DNA of 64,000 nucleotides from the NCBI GenBank assembly GCA_018697195.1, contig CM031864.1, positions 12,768,809-12,832,808 of the forward strand, given 5' to 3'. The notes under the pieces were generated by a model. The model was not told the origin of the DNA. It worked only from the letters and a program-made list of their open reading frames with translations, and did not search any database. The translations under genes were made by a program, and so were the position numbers. Shown here piece after piece: positions 1 to 10,343 of the stretch (position 1 is its first letter; the number at the start of each line of letters is the position of its first letter). The stretch is from Certhia americana (lineage: Eukaryota; Chordata; Aves; Passeriformes; Certhiidae).

Positions 1-3000
1 GGTGAAGTACATCAAAATCTCTTTTTTGTCTTTTTCCTTAACTGCTGTGGACTGGCTGTGCTTGGGTACTAACAGGAATGCGACTAAGCAGGACAGCCTT
101 TGAGCCTATTGGTTGTTCTTGTGTAGGTTCAATTGGAAGGAAAATTAAATTAGTGCTGGTTATGTTTGGAGAGTGGTGTGAAGGCTTGGAGCAATTGTTT
201 TATTTATTGCCCTGAGCTTTGTCCCTACGGGAGACAGTAATTCTCTGATGCTGTCTGCTAGGTGCAGAATTGAAGAAGTCAACAATTTCAAAATGTTTTA
301 AAAAAATTTCCATCAGACTTTCTGGATCTTGCAAAGTGAACTTGGTTTTAATGAAGCTCAAATTTGGACAAGAAGTATGTAGAAAATTAGTGTATTGTGA
401 CAAGTCCTTCCTTGACAAAAATTTGATTTCTCTCTATGTATTTTTTGGGACACTGAATTCTCAGGTCCTTTCTTAAACTTTAAACTTTCTTAAACCTTTG
501 TTAGTATGAATCAGAGTAACTTTATATCTTTCAAGCAAGTACCCTTGGTTTAAAAAATTGCTTTTACAGTTATGCTTTTATAGTACCTTTTCTAAAGAAA
601 GTTTGAATTGTCATAGTGACATCATGTGGTAATTTTATTTTTGCAAACCAGGGAGACATACTACAGCTGTCTTCATATAAACAGTGTATAAATCAGCAGA
701 GTGCTACTTGGATTCTTACATTTCTAAATATGTTAGAAAATGTCATGAGTTACGTTTATTATTTACCAGCTGGGGATTAATTTTTTGAGTCATGCTGCTG
801 AATCTGCATGAATATTAACTTCAGTTTTGGAGATCAAAGGTGATTAGATATGATGCAATAGTGTTGCTTCTTCCCCACTTGTGTACTGCTGCCTTCAGAG
901 AGCAGAATTCCTTTGTCATACCAACCTGGTGGATCTGCAGGGAAAGGAAAAAGGGTTTGAATTGGTTCCCTGACTTTGAACCAATTATTGATCTCTAATA
1001 CTCAAATAAGAATAAATGAAGTGTTCTTTTTGTGTCCGTGGAGGTGGTCCCACTCTCAAAAGTCTGCTTGGCACTGCACCAAGTTCTGGTGGCAATTTCT
1101 GAGCTGATGAATTAAACCATTTCAGTGACATGAATTTCTCACACCCAGGGAGAAAGTACAGACTGTCTGCATGTTTTGCTTCAGTGAAATCCTTTATTAA
1201 ACAGCTGGTAGTGTATTAGTCCTTTTTATAACTTACTGTTTCAAACTGACTTTGGAACAGTATTTTAAGAATTTAAATTTAAATAAACCAAATTGACTAT
1301 GAAAATGTGATAGAAATAATAATTTATATTAACTTCATTCCATTCCACCCCTCTTCCGCTGAAGTTTAAGTATTGTTCTAGAAATGAGCAGATTATTTTA
1401 GAAAGGCTCCAGAATATAGTCTCCTCTTTGCACAGTTGCTTGCAGTTTTCTTACATGATTTTTCAGAAGATGTGAAAAGCCCCCAGTACAGGGCAATCTC
1501 TTTGAAGGAGTGAGAAACTCTCTCACTTATTACTCAAAGTAATGGTAACATGTCCTGCTGCTCTGCCACAAGTGTTTTAGCATAACAATACTCATTCTCA
1601 GGTCTGCAATGAGATTCTCTGTCTTTTTCCATTTCTATATGGAAATCTTCGCCTCTCAGAACTTCAAAAAGCTGGGACATTCTTTTATATTAGTTTTAGA
1701 GATGGAAGAAAGAAAATAGTTTTTAGTTTCTGGGTAACACTCCCAAATAATGTTAGTAATATGGTTAGGAAAATCATATTTTATAAAACAAAATTTGTAG
1801 TTAATTTGATTTTATCTTATTATTTCAAATCTAGAGACCTACAGGTGAGTTGTGTACATAAGCTCTACTTGCTTTGTGTGAGTTTAGATGGTTTTTTTTT
1901 TTTGTGTGTCTGATGTTCAGAGGAGGCAACTGAAATGTTCTGGATGAAGCTTCTCCAAGTGTCAGAATCCATAAATTATGTATTGGCTTTCCTGGTTGTC
2001 CTGATTTACTTGGTGCAAATCCATAATTAAAGCAGAAGTTGTTTATGTTGAGCAGCAAATGAATAGATTCCCTTAGAGGTGATTATTTCCAAATGCAAGT
2101 TACTTCTAAATGCAAACCCTTCTCAAAAGTGTTCTAGGTAACATGAGAAAATAAGTTTTACAGTCTGGATGGAGCTACTTTTCCTTATTAGCAATGTCTA
2201 CTGCTTGTTTTTCTGGACATGAAATTGCATTGGATTTGGCATTTATTAACTCCAGAGAATGTGAGAGAGGAACAACAAATGAATTTCTAGGTACACCAAG
2301 AGGCAGATTAGTAACCTGTATATCTGTATTAAGTCAAACATGCTGTATGGGATAAGGACACTGGTCTGTGAGCTCTGTTGAGCTGTCATTTGCTACCCAG
2401 TTGTGTTTGCAGAGTAAGGAGTATTCTGTCTGAGTTTGCCTTGTGTTTTGGACCTCTAATAAATAAAGTGTAGACTGTCCTGAAAAAACATCCCATGTGA
2501 AGCCAAAAGAGCTGTTCAAGTTTGGGTGGGCTGCTGATGTCACAGAGGAATGTGCCCAGTGGTTGTGGGGTGAAAAGCAGATTCAGGGAACTGGCTTATG
2601 TTTGTGTTGGCTTGGTGCTCAGACATTCCTCCTCCTCCCCGCACCAGTTCCCAGCTGTGCTCCTGCCAGTCCTACCAGCTTCCTTAGCAGTGTTCCTGGG
2701 GGCTTCCTTTGCTGCTCCCATAGAAGCCATACAGAGACACTTATCAAATGCTTCATCAAACAAGTTCAGTGTCCTTCTGTGCATTCACTTTGTGCTATTC
2801 AAGTTTATACTCAGATGTGGTTACTGCAAGCTAAAGGTAGGGTCTGGAAATACAGAGAAGCATTTAAAAAGAAGTAAAATAGATTTGCTGGCATAGTGAA
2901 CTTTAGTTTTCTCTCTTCATTCATTATATTTTTTAGTTTTTCTGTTGAGTTTCTTTGCAATGTATCTTTTTAAAACTACAACCCTGCACTTGGACAGCCT

Positions 3001-3873
3001 GACCCTACCTCTCATTGCCCAATAAATCAGTGTACTCACAGCATCAGTTGTAAAATATCCTGTTTCTTAGTTAAATAACTGCAGTGCTTTAAAGGCTTTG
3101 GAACTAAAAGCCTTACAGTGTTTCATCTTTCTACCAAAAAAGTCTTCATGTGGTTTAACATTAATAACAGAGAGAAATAATTTACCATCTTCTGGCAGAT
3201 TCCTGGCTCGGCAGATCAGGCTTTCCTCACATAGGAACTCAGGTTACAAACACGCAGTGGAAGCCAGCCTGTAAAGGAGGTATCTGCAGGGCAGGAGTCC
3301 CAGTGGCCTGAGTTTCCCTGGGGCTGTCTTACAGCCCAGCTCGTTGCTCTGCAGAGCAGGAGGGCTGGAGTCACAGCCTGCAGGGCTGGTGTAGCCCTTG
3401 GGCATCCTCTGCCAGATGCTGCCCTGCCAAACTGGTCTGGAATTTCATGTGGAATTGTTGGCTCTGGTAGTGTTGTTGCTGGTGGAGGGCTGTCTATGTG
3501 TAGCACTTCCAGAGGTGAATGAAACCGTGTGTGTCTCCACTTACAAGTGGCTTTTGTCACCAGGGCTTAAATTTTCCTACAGACCTCTGAATCCTGAGGT
3601 GTCAATAAATTGTGTTCTGCTGCAGCGTAAAAAATGTGAATTAAGGTTCTATGTTCCTCATGCAGCCTTTAATTAGGAAAACATGAAAAAATAAATAGCT
3701 GTTATAAAATGTGCTGACCTACGAGTGGATTCTGTCTTTGAGAAATCCTTTTCTGGAACAGTCTTGGCATGTTTTGTTAGATCAAATTCTGGATTAAGTT
3801 TTTTTACTTGTTGATCATATTAATCCCTCGTTTTGGAGGGTATTCCCTGGCTGGTTGCCATCCTCTGCTTAAA

Positions 3874-3901
3874 GTTCAGCAGAAGCAGTTCAGCAGAGGC
3901 A
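3874..3901. repeat. 14-bp tandem duplication in intron
   Basis: Two adjacent 14-bp copies, GTTCAGCAGAAGCA and GTTCAGCAGAGGCA, differ by one base. This is a small local duplication with no evident function. Confidence 0.8.
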
Positions 3902-4036
3902 CATGTATGTCCTTTGCAAAACATTAGAGGATTTCTAGGATGATAAATGTTGTATGCCTGAAAGTATTTACATTGCAGTTTGGGATGCACTGATGCTGTG
4001 AAGGTGTGACGATTAGAGGAAATGTTGAAACTATTT

Positions 4037-4164
4037 TACTCATTTACGTGCTCTCTTTGTATGTTTTTTAATGTACAATTTTAAAATACTCGATTTTTAG
4101 GTAATTTAAATGCTCTCTTGGCATATTTTTTTGGTGCATAATTCTAAAATATTCCCCCTTTCAG
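4037..4164 (+). repeat. 64-bp tandem duplication ending at PTGFR acceptor
   Basis: Positions 4037-4100 and 4101-4164 align as two diverged copies of about 64 bp. The clearest shared blocks are TGCTCTCTT, a T6-T7 run, and a block of the form AATTYTAAAATAYTC, followed in both copies by a pyrimidine-rich stretch and AG. Differences in the right half are mostly transitions, as expected for an old neutral duplication. The AG ending the right copy (4163-4164) is the terminal-exon acceptor. The AG ending the left copy (4099-4100) is a potential decoy with a weaker pyrimidine tract. Confidence 0.75.
4143..4164 (+). promoter_or_regulatory. Splice acceptor of terminal PTGFR exon
   Basis: The polypyrimidine tract ATTCCCCCTTTCAG ends at 4164 and is followed by GTGACAATGG. 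A possible branch-point sequence, TCTAAAA, lies at 4143-4149. The acceptor gives phase 0, so the first codon of the exon is GTG (Val), which matches the Val-Thr-Met start of the corresponding mammalian exon. The GTG is an internal codon, not a start. Confidence 0.9.
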
Positions 4165-4470
4165 GTGACAATGGCCAGAATTGGGATTGATGAAGGTCGC
4201 TCAAAGGAGACCTGTGAAACGATACTTTTTGCTCTCCGAATGGCCACGTGGAATCAGATTTTAGATCCCTGGGTGTACATTCTTCTCCGGAAGGCTGTTC
4301 TGAAAAACCTGTACAAGATCACAAGCGGATGTTGTGGCGTGCATGTCATAAACTTACACATGTGGGAACTCAGCTCCATCAAGAATTCTCTGAAGGTTGC
4401 AGCAATATCAGAGTCCCCAGGAAGTTCCAAACAGATAAACCTCCAGCCTCTCAGCTCTATGGGACAATAG
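4165..4470 (+). CDS. PTGFR: Prostaglandin F2-alpha receptor, terminal coding exon (partial gene)
   Basis: This exon encodes the last 101 residues of the FP prostanoid receptor, a plasma-membrane class A GPCR that binds PGF2-alpha and signals mainly through Gq. It begins VTMARIGID at the end of TM6. Next comes extracellular loop 3 with the ETCET segment, then TM7 [17 protein letters not shown], which carries the prostanoid-specific DPWVY in place of the usual NPxxY. The Arg at codon 4237-4239 corresponds to human Arg291, the conserved TM7 arginine thought to contact the ligand carboxylate. The intracellular tail follows, with the CCGVHV dicysteine and [19 protein letters not shown], nearly identical to mammals. 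After SESP the sequence diverges: 16 residues ([16 protein letters not shown]) precede the TAG stop at 4468-4470, against 8 in human. The upstream exon with TM1-TM6 lies outside the window. Identification is by recall of the family, not by search. Confidence 0.96.
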   Translation: MTMARIGIDEGRSKETCETILFALRMATWNQILDPWVYILLRKAVLKNLYKITSGCCGVHVINLHMWELSSIKNSLKVAAISESPGSSKQINLQPLSSMGQ

Positions 4471-4963
4471 AAGTTTAACTTTCGGTCTATGAAGAGATGG
4501 TGGAGGCAAAGCTCCTACATGGGCAGTACCTTAAAATGAGTTCCAAGGCTCAGTGGTCTGGCATTTGTTTTAAATTGTGAGTGGTTTGCTATTGTTGCTT
4601 ACCAGTTTGATATTGCTACCCCAAAAGATGCCCTTGAATGTTTTAATTCACTTTAGAATACATCCATTCCAAAACTGGTAGTGGAATGTGAAATCATCTG
4701 TATTTTCCCCTTCAATGTACTAAAGTGAAGAGGGCTCATTATAACACTCCCCACCAAACCTTTCACCTTAACAGACTCCTTACAAGTGCAGAAGGTTTTT
4801 AAAAAGGGGGAGGTTTGTTCTACCAGAGATACCCTCAAGTCCTTTGCAGAATCATTGTTTTCTAGAATTAAGTCAAGCATTCTTTCCATAAGGGTATTCT
4901 ATGTTTCTAGGCATTGAATTTACCAACTGTATATATAGAATACATTTTGCTTGTGCCCAGTTT

Positions 4964-4969
4964 ATTAAA
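4964..4969 (+). terminator. Candidate proximal polyadenylation signal (ATTAAA)
   Basis: The variant hexamer ATTAAA lies about 0.5 kb after the PTGFR stop. Downstream comes a moderately G/T-rich stretch (CTGTGCTTGGTTC). It is a plausible weak or alternative site. Confidence 0.3.
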
Positions 4970-5784
4970 TGATCCACTGTGCTTGGTTCATTGACTTGAC
5001 CTCTTAATTATTTACTGTTCCATGAATTTTTGGGAGAGCTGCAAACTCTGCATCAGTGTTAGTGTTCCTTTAAAATCACTGACAAAACCTGAGGTTCCCT
5101 GTGGGAAAACAGAAGAAGATGAGCTCAACTTCCTTATAGCTATGTTTTAAGATATATTGGTGAGCTTTTAGTCCTGTCAACAAATTTTGTTGAGACTTAC
5201 AGGCGTAAAGCAGTGGTTAGTCTGTGAAAACAGTACTTTTCCCCTCACTCCCAGACTGAATGATGATTCTGGAAATGTTCCCCTAGTGCATGTCCCAAAA
5301 TACTCATGTGGTACATCTGCTTCATTTGTAAAAGGTCACATGTGTGTTGTGAAAATGTATGTGACCAAATGAGCACCTCTGCAGGGAACTGCTTTGGGAG
5401 CAGGGTTTTGTTTGTGAGAGCAAACTGAATGCTCAGTTTTTGCAGGGTCTGAGTCTGAAGAGCTGAGAGCGTTCAGTAACTTGAAGGCACCAGAAAATTT
5501 TCAGGACAGCTTCACACAGAAGGCTCTTCATCTTTAATGCTGCTAAAAGAAGTTTTGGGTTTTGTGACTGTATGCTGTTCAGAAGCCAGAAATGAGAGAT
5601 ACTGTTTTAAGATAGGTCTGTGTTATTTTTACCTAGTCAGCTTCAAATAACTACATTAGTGAAGTGTTGGTATATTTGAACAAAGTAGTTAAAATCAGAT
5701 TCACTAAGAAGACAGTCTGAGGGACCAAAACTATTCACAAAGTACAAATTCATGTTGTATGCAAGAATAGTTTGTAAGTCAGAA

Positions 5785-5790
5785 AATAAA
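5785..5790 (+). terminator. Candidate polyadenylation signal (AATAAA)
   Basis: A canonical AATAAA is followed by an A-rich stretch and then T-rich sequence from about 5804. It is plausible on the hexamer alone; the downstream element is T-rich rather than clearly G/T-rich. Confidence 0.35.
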
Positions 5791-6217
5791 AACCCAAAAG
5801 GTTTAAATTTTTTTTTAAACTTTTTAAAGCTATTTCCTTTTTGTTTTAAAAAGGTTGAAAAATAAGTGGGTTAAATAACCCTGTAATGAAATGGCTTTAT
5901 TTACCCTAAAGAATTTCTGTATTGATTTTTATGATTTTTTTTTTTCTCAGTCATAGGGCTGATAAAAGGTGAACAGAGTTGATGCTGGTATAAGTTCTGC
6001 ACTATTGCTTCACCTGAGTTCTGCTGAAATTTGGAAGCATTCAGTCAGTCAACCTGGCTTTTTCATTTTGTAGAATGTGATGTCAGTGTATTTGTTGACA
6101 TAAATTATTTGTTCCTTATGGAAGATTGTTGTTTCAGCAGCTGAAAAATAATGTTGGTCCATAAATTGTTGAGATATTTGATCAATGAAGCTTGAAAATG
6201 TTCCGTTTTGTTGTGTG

Positions 6218-6223
6218 AATAAA
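6218..6223 (+). terminator. Candidate distal polyadenylation signal (AATAAA)
   Basis: A canonical AATAAA is followed within 30 bases by the T/G-rich run TGTAGCTTGTGTTGTTC, the usual layout of a cleavage site. It is the best single candidate for the end of the PTGFR transcript inside the window. Another hexamer, ATTAAA, lies at 6342. Confidence 0.45.
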
Positions 6224-6245
6224 TGTAGCTTGTGTTGTTCATTCT

Positions 6246-8809
6246 GGTTTGCTTGTAAAACAACAAAGCAAAGTTTATGTGTATATGTGATTTCTTATAT
6301 TTTGTGTACTGATATACATTGAATGTAAATTGCAAAGCCCCATTAAAGTTGCCAAACTGTATCCTGAGAGTTTAGGAGTTTTTGTTTAACAAAAAAGATC
6401 CTGAGTTGTTAAAAATAATCCTTATGACAAGAAACATCACACTGGATTCAAGCCAACCACAACCATTCCTCTGTGTGAAGGTAGAGAGGAGGCCAGTGAG
6501 AATTCAGGTAAGAGGTACCAGTGTCTGTGCATGGCTGTCACATGAGCAGCCCAGGGGAGTTGGTGATCTGAGGCAGACAAGGTCTAGTTCTGATGACCCA
6601 TGATTAGAAAACGCAAATAAAAGTGAAACTGAGGCAGTTTGGTGCTTGGGATGAAAGTATTTTAATCCAGGTATCTGCCTGTGTTTCACATATGCTATGA
6701 GTCCTGGAAAAACCATGAGTTTTGCTGTTGATATTTTGCCTTGCTCAGTGATGTGATAGCCTGCAGAGGCAGCTCAGGATACAGTCACCCAAGGACCTGT
6801 TATGACTGGATGTGATTGGATTATCGTTTCATTTCATTTCATCTCACAGAAGAGCCAGCAACATGCTGTGTTGTATGATTAGCAAGTTATATGTTTTATG
6901 GAATATCAGATTATTAAAAAAAACAGTGGGATGGCTTCACATTAGGATCTGAGTACTGCCCAGGCAGGGAGCAAAGGACAGTCTGCTTAGCCATGTGCTG
7001 ATGATCTCTTCAGAGGCTGGCTAACCATGCGAGCAGTCATGAGCTGCCTATTTACTGCTGGCAGTAATTAGTGCCTCCAGAGCAGGTGGGGCAGTAAGGG
7101 CTCTGGTGGGAAGAAAGTGAATCTCATTTCTGACTAATGACTGAGGAAATCCTCAGGGTGGGAGAATATTTTAATCTAATTGGAAATTTAAGCAACGGCA
7201 GGCTATATAAGGCAGCACATTATCCTAAAATGAAGTCCTAGCCTGGGTTGAATCAGTGTGCTGAGGAAAGAAACTGTCAGTAACCAGTTGCTCATCATGG
7301 GGACTATGCAAATACCTGTAGTTTGTTACCTCGATACAAAGATGGAGAGCAAGGTTCAAAGTCTTGTAGATGTGGTTCTTGAGACAAAAGATCCACCTTG
7401 TGTGTTGATTTTCAGGTTTCTATTTTCAGTGTTTCTATGAGTTTGGTCTGATACGTTAGCAGCAATTTCAGGAATAGCAGTATGTACCAATATGTTTTGT
7501 AGCCATGGTGATCCTTTAGGACAAGATGTTGGGACCTTTCAGATGGTGCCTTACCCTGCTCCAGGATGTTACAGGTAACTCAGCACTTCACTGAATAACA
7601 GCATAGATTGGAATGAGATTTAATTTTCTTGGGAAAAGTGCTTAAATGCCAAGGAAATTTACAATGCCTGTGGTGACTTTTATTGCTTCCTTAAAAAAAC
7701 CCAGATGCTTTTCGGTTTTAACTGCTGCAATCTGCCACCATTAAAAACAGCAAAATTGGTCTTTCATTTCAGCAAACGACTTTCTGTTAAGGGTTGCTGC
7801 ATTATATTAAGGAAAGTAATATTTCTTTACTCTTTGAACAGACAATGTTTTCCTGCTGAATGTCAGTTAATTTTGATACTTATTAGGAAATTGTTAAATA
7901 CTAATAGTGTAAAGCAGTTTCAAAAGTGAGATAAAAAAGAGGCTGTTTAAAATGCATTTTGTGTTCTTGAGATAACCCCAAGTTTACTACTATGATGAGG
8001 AATAGCTGCAAGGAAAAAAAACCATCCTGAGTTCCAGTACCCCATGGCCATCAGCTTGTTTTGAGGGTGTATCTCAGGTACAAAATATTGCCCATTAAAG
8101 CTGTGCTGATTGGTTCAATAACAACCTGCTTTGCATTCTCATAAAAAGGACTTTTTATAGGTATGTTGTTCCTTACCAGTGACTGCAGCAATGTGGGGAG
8201 TGGTGGTGATTTTGTGTCTCACAGGTTCTTGTCTTGGTACTGGAGCTGGGCAGACCATGGGTAAGGTATCATATTTGATTTTCTGCATGGAACAGCCACT
8301 ATCACAGATTGCTTTCTGGTGACCATTAATACATCCAGTTGGAAAACTTGGAGGGAGACCTTCTTATGTTCTAAACAGAACAATTCAGACTATCAAATAA
8401 ACTGCTTTCTACACCAAAATATTTGCTGTTGATTTTACTCAGTTGACCTCCTCCATGCCTGTGGTGGGAGGAGGTCAGTCTAGTGACTGAACTTGCTTAT
8501 CATTAGAGATCTCTAAATGTAACTCATGGATTCTTTAACTCATACTTCAGGCTTTTGCAAGCTTTCCTGGTTATTAGGTCACAATTTTTTTGTGAAGGCT
8601 GAAAGGCAGTGACAGTTGCATGTCTTTATCATCTGTTTTTGCTTTATCCTTGGTAATTAGTAATCCATACTTTTTCTGTTTTTCAGTTCACTTTAATAGT
8701 GCAGTCTGACCCTTTTGTAGCTAGTGCTCTGCTTTTGTGTAGATGGATGGTCTGCAGTTTCTGGCTCAAGTATCTTGAATGCTATCTGAGTACAAAGTTT
8801 GGGTGGGGG
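6246..8809. other. Intergenic, no gene seen
   Basis: All ORFs here are short (60-75 codons) and unrelated to any protein I recognise. A (TTTCA)n-like stretch is present at 6826-6845. The segment about 7040-7230 holds a 16-bp inverted repeat and a TATA-like box, listed separately. Confidence 0.6.
7141..7210 (+). promoter_or_regulatory. Inverted repeat plus TATA-like box
   Basis: CTGAGGAAATCCTCAG at 7141-7156 is a perfect inverted repeat with 7-bp arms. It is followed by TATATAA at 7204-7210 within GGCTATATAAGGC. The arrangement is promoter-like, but no transcript or initiator can be demonstrated, and TATA-like strings are common in AT-rich DNA. Confidence 0.2.
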
Positions 8810-8864
8810 TTTTTTTTGGTTTTTTTTTTTTTTTTTTTTTGTAGTGGTTTTTTTTTTTTTTTTT
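8810..8864. repeat. Interrupted poly-T tract
   Basis: A run of T8, GG, T22, GTAGTGG and about T17 forms a low-complexity tract. ORFs of 68 and 109 codons that cross it on both strands are homopolymer artefacts. Confidence 0.95.
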
Positions 8865-10173
8865 GTTCCCTTAAGAGATGCCATAGGAAAAAGTTCCATC
8901 TGGCTCTGGAGGAATGTAGAAGTGATTTATGCTTAGCAGAGGTAGGCAGTGCAATCGAGGAACAGATCTGCTGGCGGAAGCAGGAATTTGAGCAGAGCCT
9001 GAAAATTGTGCAAGCCCTAAACCATTAGGTCTCACTACAATTTATTCATAAAACAAAAAACCCAAACATAATATTTGCGGCAAGTTACAGGAAGAATTAA
9101 TAACACAAAAATGCCAAAGGTCGAGTCAATCACAAGTGCTTGCTGTAATAGATCTGACCCTCCTCGTGTGGGGGGAAAAGGCTTCCTGTAAACACTTGAG
9201 GAACTCCAAGTGATGATGCTTTAAGAACAGACCCATTTACTTCACTTGTCCCTTTCTACTGCCTTCTGTAAACAAAATGAGGTCTGAAGTGATTGGAAAA
9301 TGGTTAAATATTAAAAATATAATTTCAAATGCAATTAAAAAATTGTTTTTAATTAGGATAAATTAAAGAGTGACATAGAGTGACATGAAAGACTTGGTTT
9401 CTTAGCAACACATTCATGGGTTTGTTAAAAAAGTCCTGTGGTTGCAGGAATATAAACATGTATCTATCTAGCTGTTTAATTTCAGCACCATGGTTGCAGA
9501 ATAAATACTTTCTACAGAAGTTTACAAAAAATAAATCCACTTAATTTAAAAAAACCCCAAACCAAACCCTTACTTTCAGTAGGAGGTTTTTGTTACAGTA
9601 AAACATCTCTACAAACCAGCTACGCTTCCCAGCAAAATTTATGTGTGTATCTACTTTCTTCTGGAGGCAGCAGCAGAAAAATACTTTGAATTCTGTTGTA
9701 AATTATGTATAAGATATTTGTAATCTGAAACAATTTCTTTGTTGGATTGCATCTTTCAGTCTTATTTCATTTTAGACATGCTGAAAGCAGAGCTGTGTGA
9801 AGTGAGGGCTCCAGCAGGGCAATGTAGAACAGTCCATGCCAAAGCAGCCTGGTAGCCTAGAGTGGAACTTTTGCAATGACACTTGGGCAAGTAAGAAAGT
9901 CCAAATTTAATTTCAAGATTAAAATTCATTTTTATAATTCCTGACAAGCAGTGACTTCCAATAATTTCAAGGATACATTAATTTTTATGCATGAAGTTCC
10001 CCAGGTGCCTGAAACACCATGTACTATCTGCTGCTCCTGGTTTGTGTAACACAGGCACAAGAGGAAGATGAAGACAGAACTTTAATCCGTGTATGCCTGA
10101 AGCAATTCAACCCCCGCTTTCTAAAATGGTAATTTGACATTTTTCATCTCTGTTGAAGGTATGCTGTTTTGTC
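8865..10173. other. Intergenic, no gene seen
   Basis: AT-rich unique-looking sequence with no ORF of interest. A short direct repeat, GAGTGACATAGAGTGACAT, lies near 9368. Confidence 0.55.
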
Positions 10174-10343
10174 TTTAAACTGAAAGAGGGTAGGTTTAGA
10201 TTAGATATTGGGAAGAAATTCTTTTCTATGAGGGTGGTGAGGCACTGGCACAGGTTTTCTAGAGAAAATGTGGATGCCCCATCCCTGGAAGTGTTCAAGA
10301 TCAGATTAGATAGGGCTCTGAGCAGCCTGGTGTAGTGGAAGGT
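10174..10343 (+). mobile_element. CR1 LINE 3' fragment, sense
   Basis: The sequence follows the 3' UTR of avian CR1. It contains AAACTGAAAGAGGGTAGG, then TTTAGATTAGATATTGGGAA, GAGGGTGGTGAGGCACTGG, GATGCCCCATCCCTGGAAG and CAGCCTGGTGTAGTGGAAGG in the expected order. The copy is truncated on both sides: ORF2 is absent, and the final stretch with the terminal octamer repeats is missing or unrecognisable after about 10343. ORFs of 60-92 codons over it are not genes. Confidence 0.88.

Larger units (their letters stand above)
1..4164 (+). other. PTGFR: PTGFR last intron (3' part)
   Basis: This stretch lies upstream of the recognised terminal PTGFR exon and ends in a good splice acceptor, so it is read as the 3' portion of the intron that separates the TM1-TM6 exon from the TM7 exon. 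Prostanoid receptor genes share a phase-0 intron at the end of TM6, and the frame here agrees with that. The 5' exon is not in the window. ORFs of 60-126 codons (for example around 2497-2896 and 3216-3676) overlap in several frames and resemble no protein I know. The intron contains a T12 run near 1892, a GC-richer patch at about 3240-3460 and a small 14-bp tandem duplication at 3874-3901. Confidence 0.85.
4471..6245 (+). other. PTGFR: Probable PTGFR 3' UTR
   Basis: This AT-rich non-coding sequence follows the PTGFR stop without a recognisable splice donor or further coding sequence. The 3' end is inferred. The best candidate is the AATAAA at 6218 followed by a T/G-rich stretch, but the earlier signals at 4964 and 5785 could also be used. 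I see no recognised RNA motif beyond general AT richness. Confidence 0.5.

Noticed and set aside
8693..9028. Lys-rich and Phe-rich ORFs on opposite strands
   Set aside because: Homopolymer T/A tract artefact.
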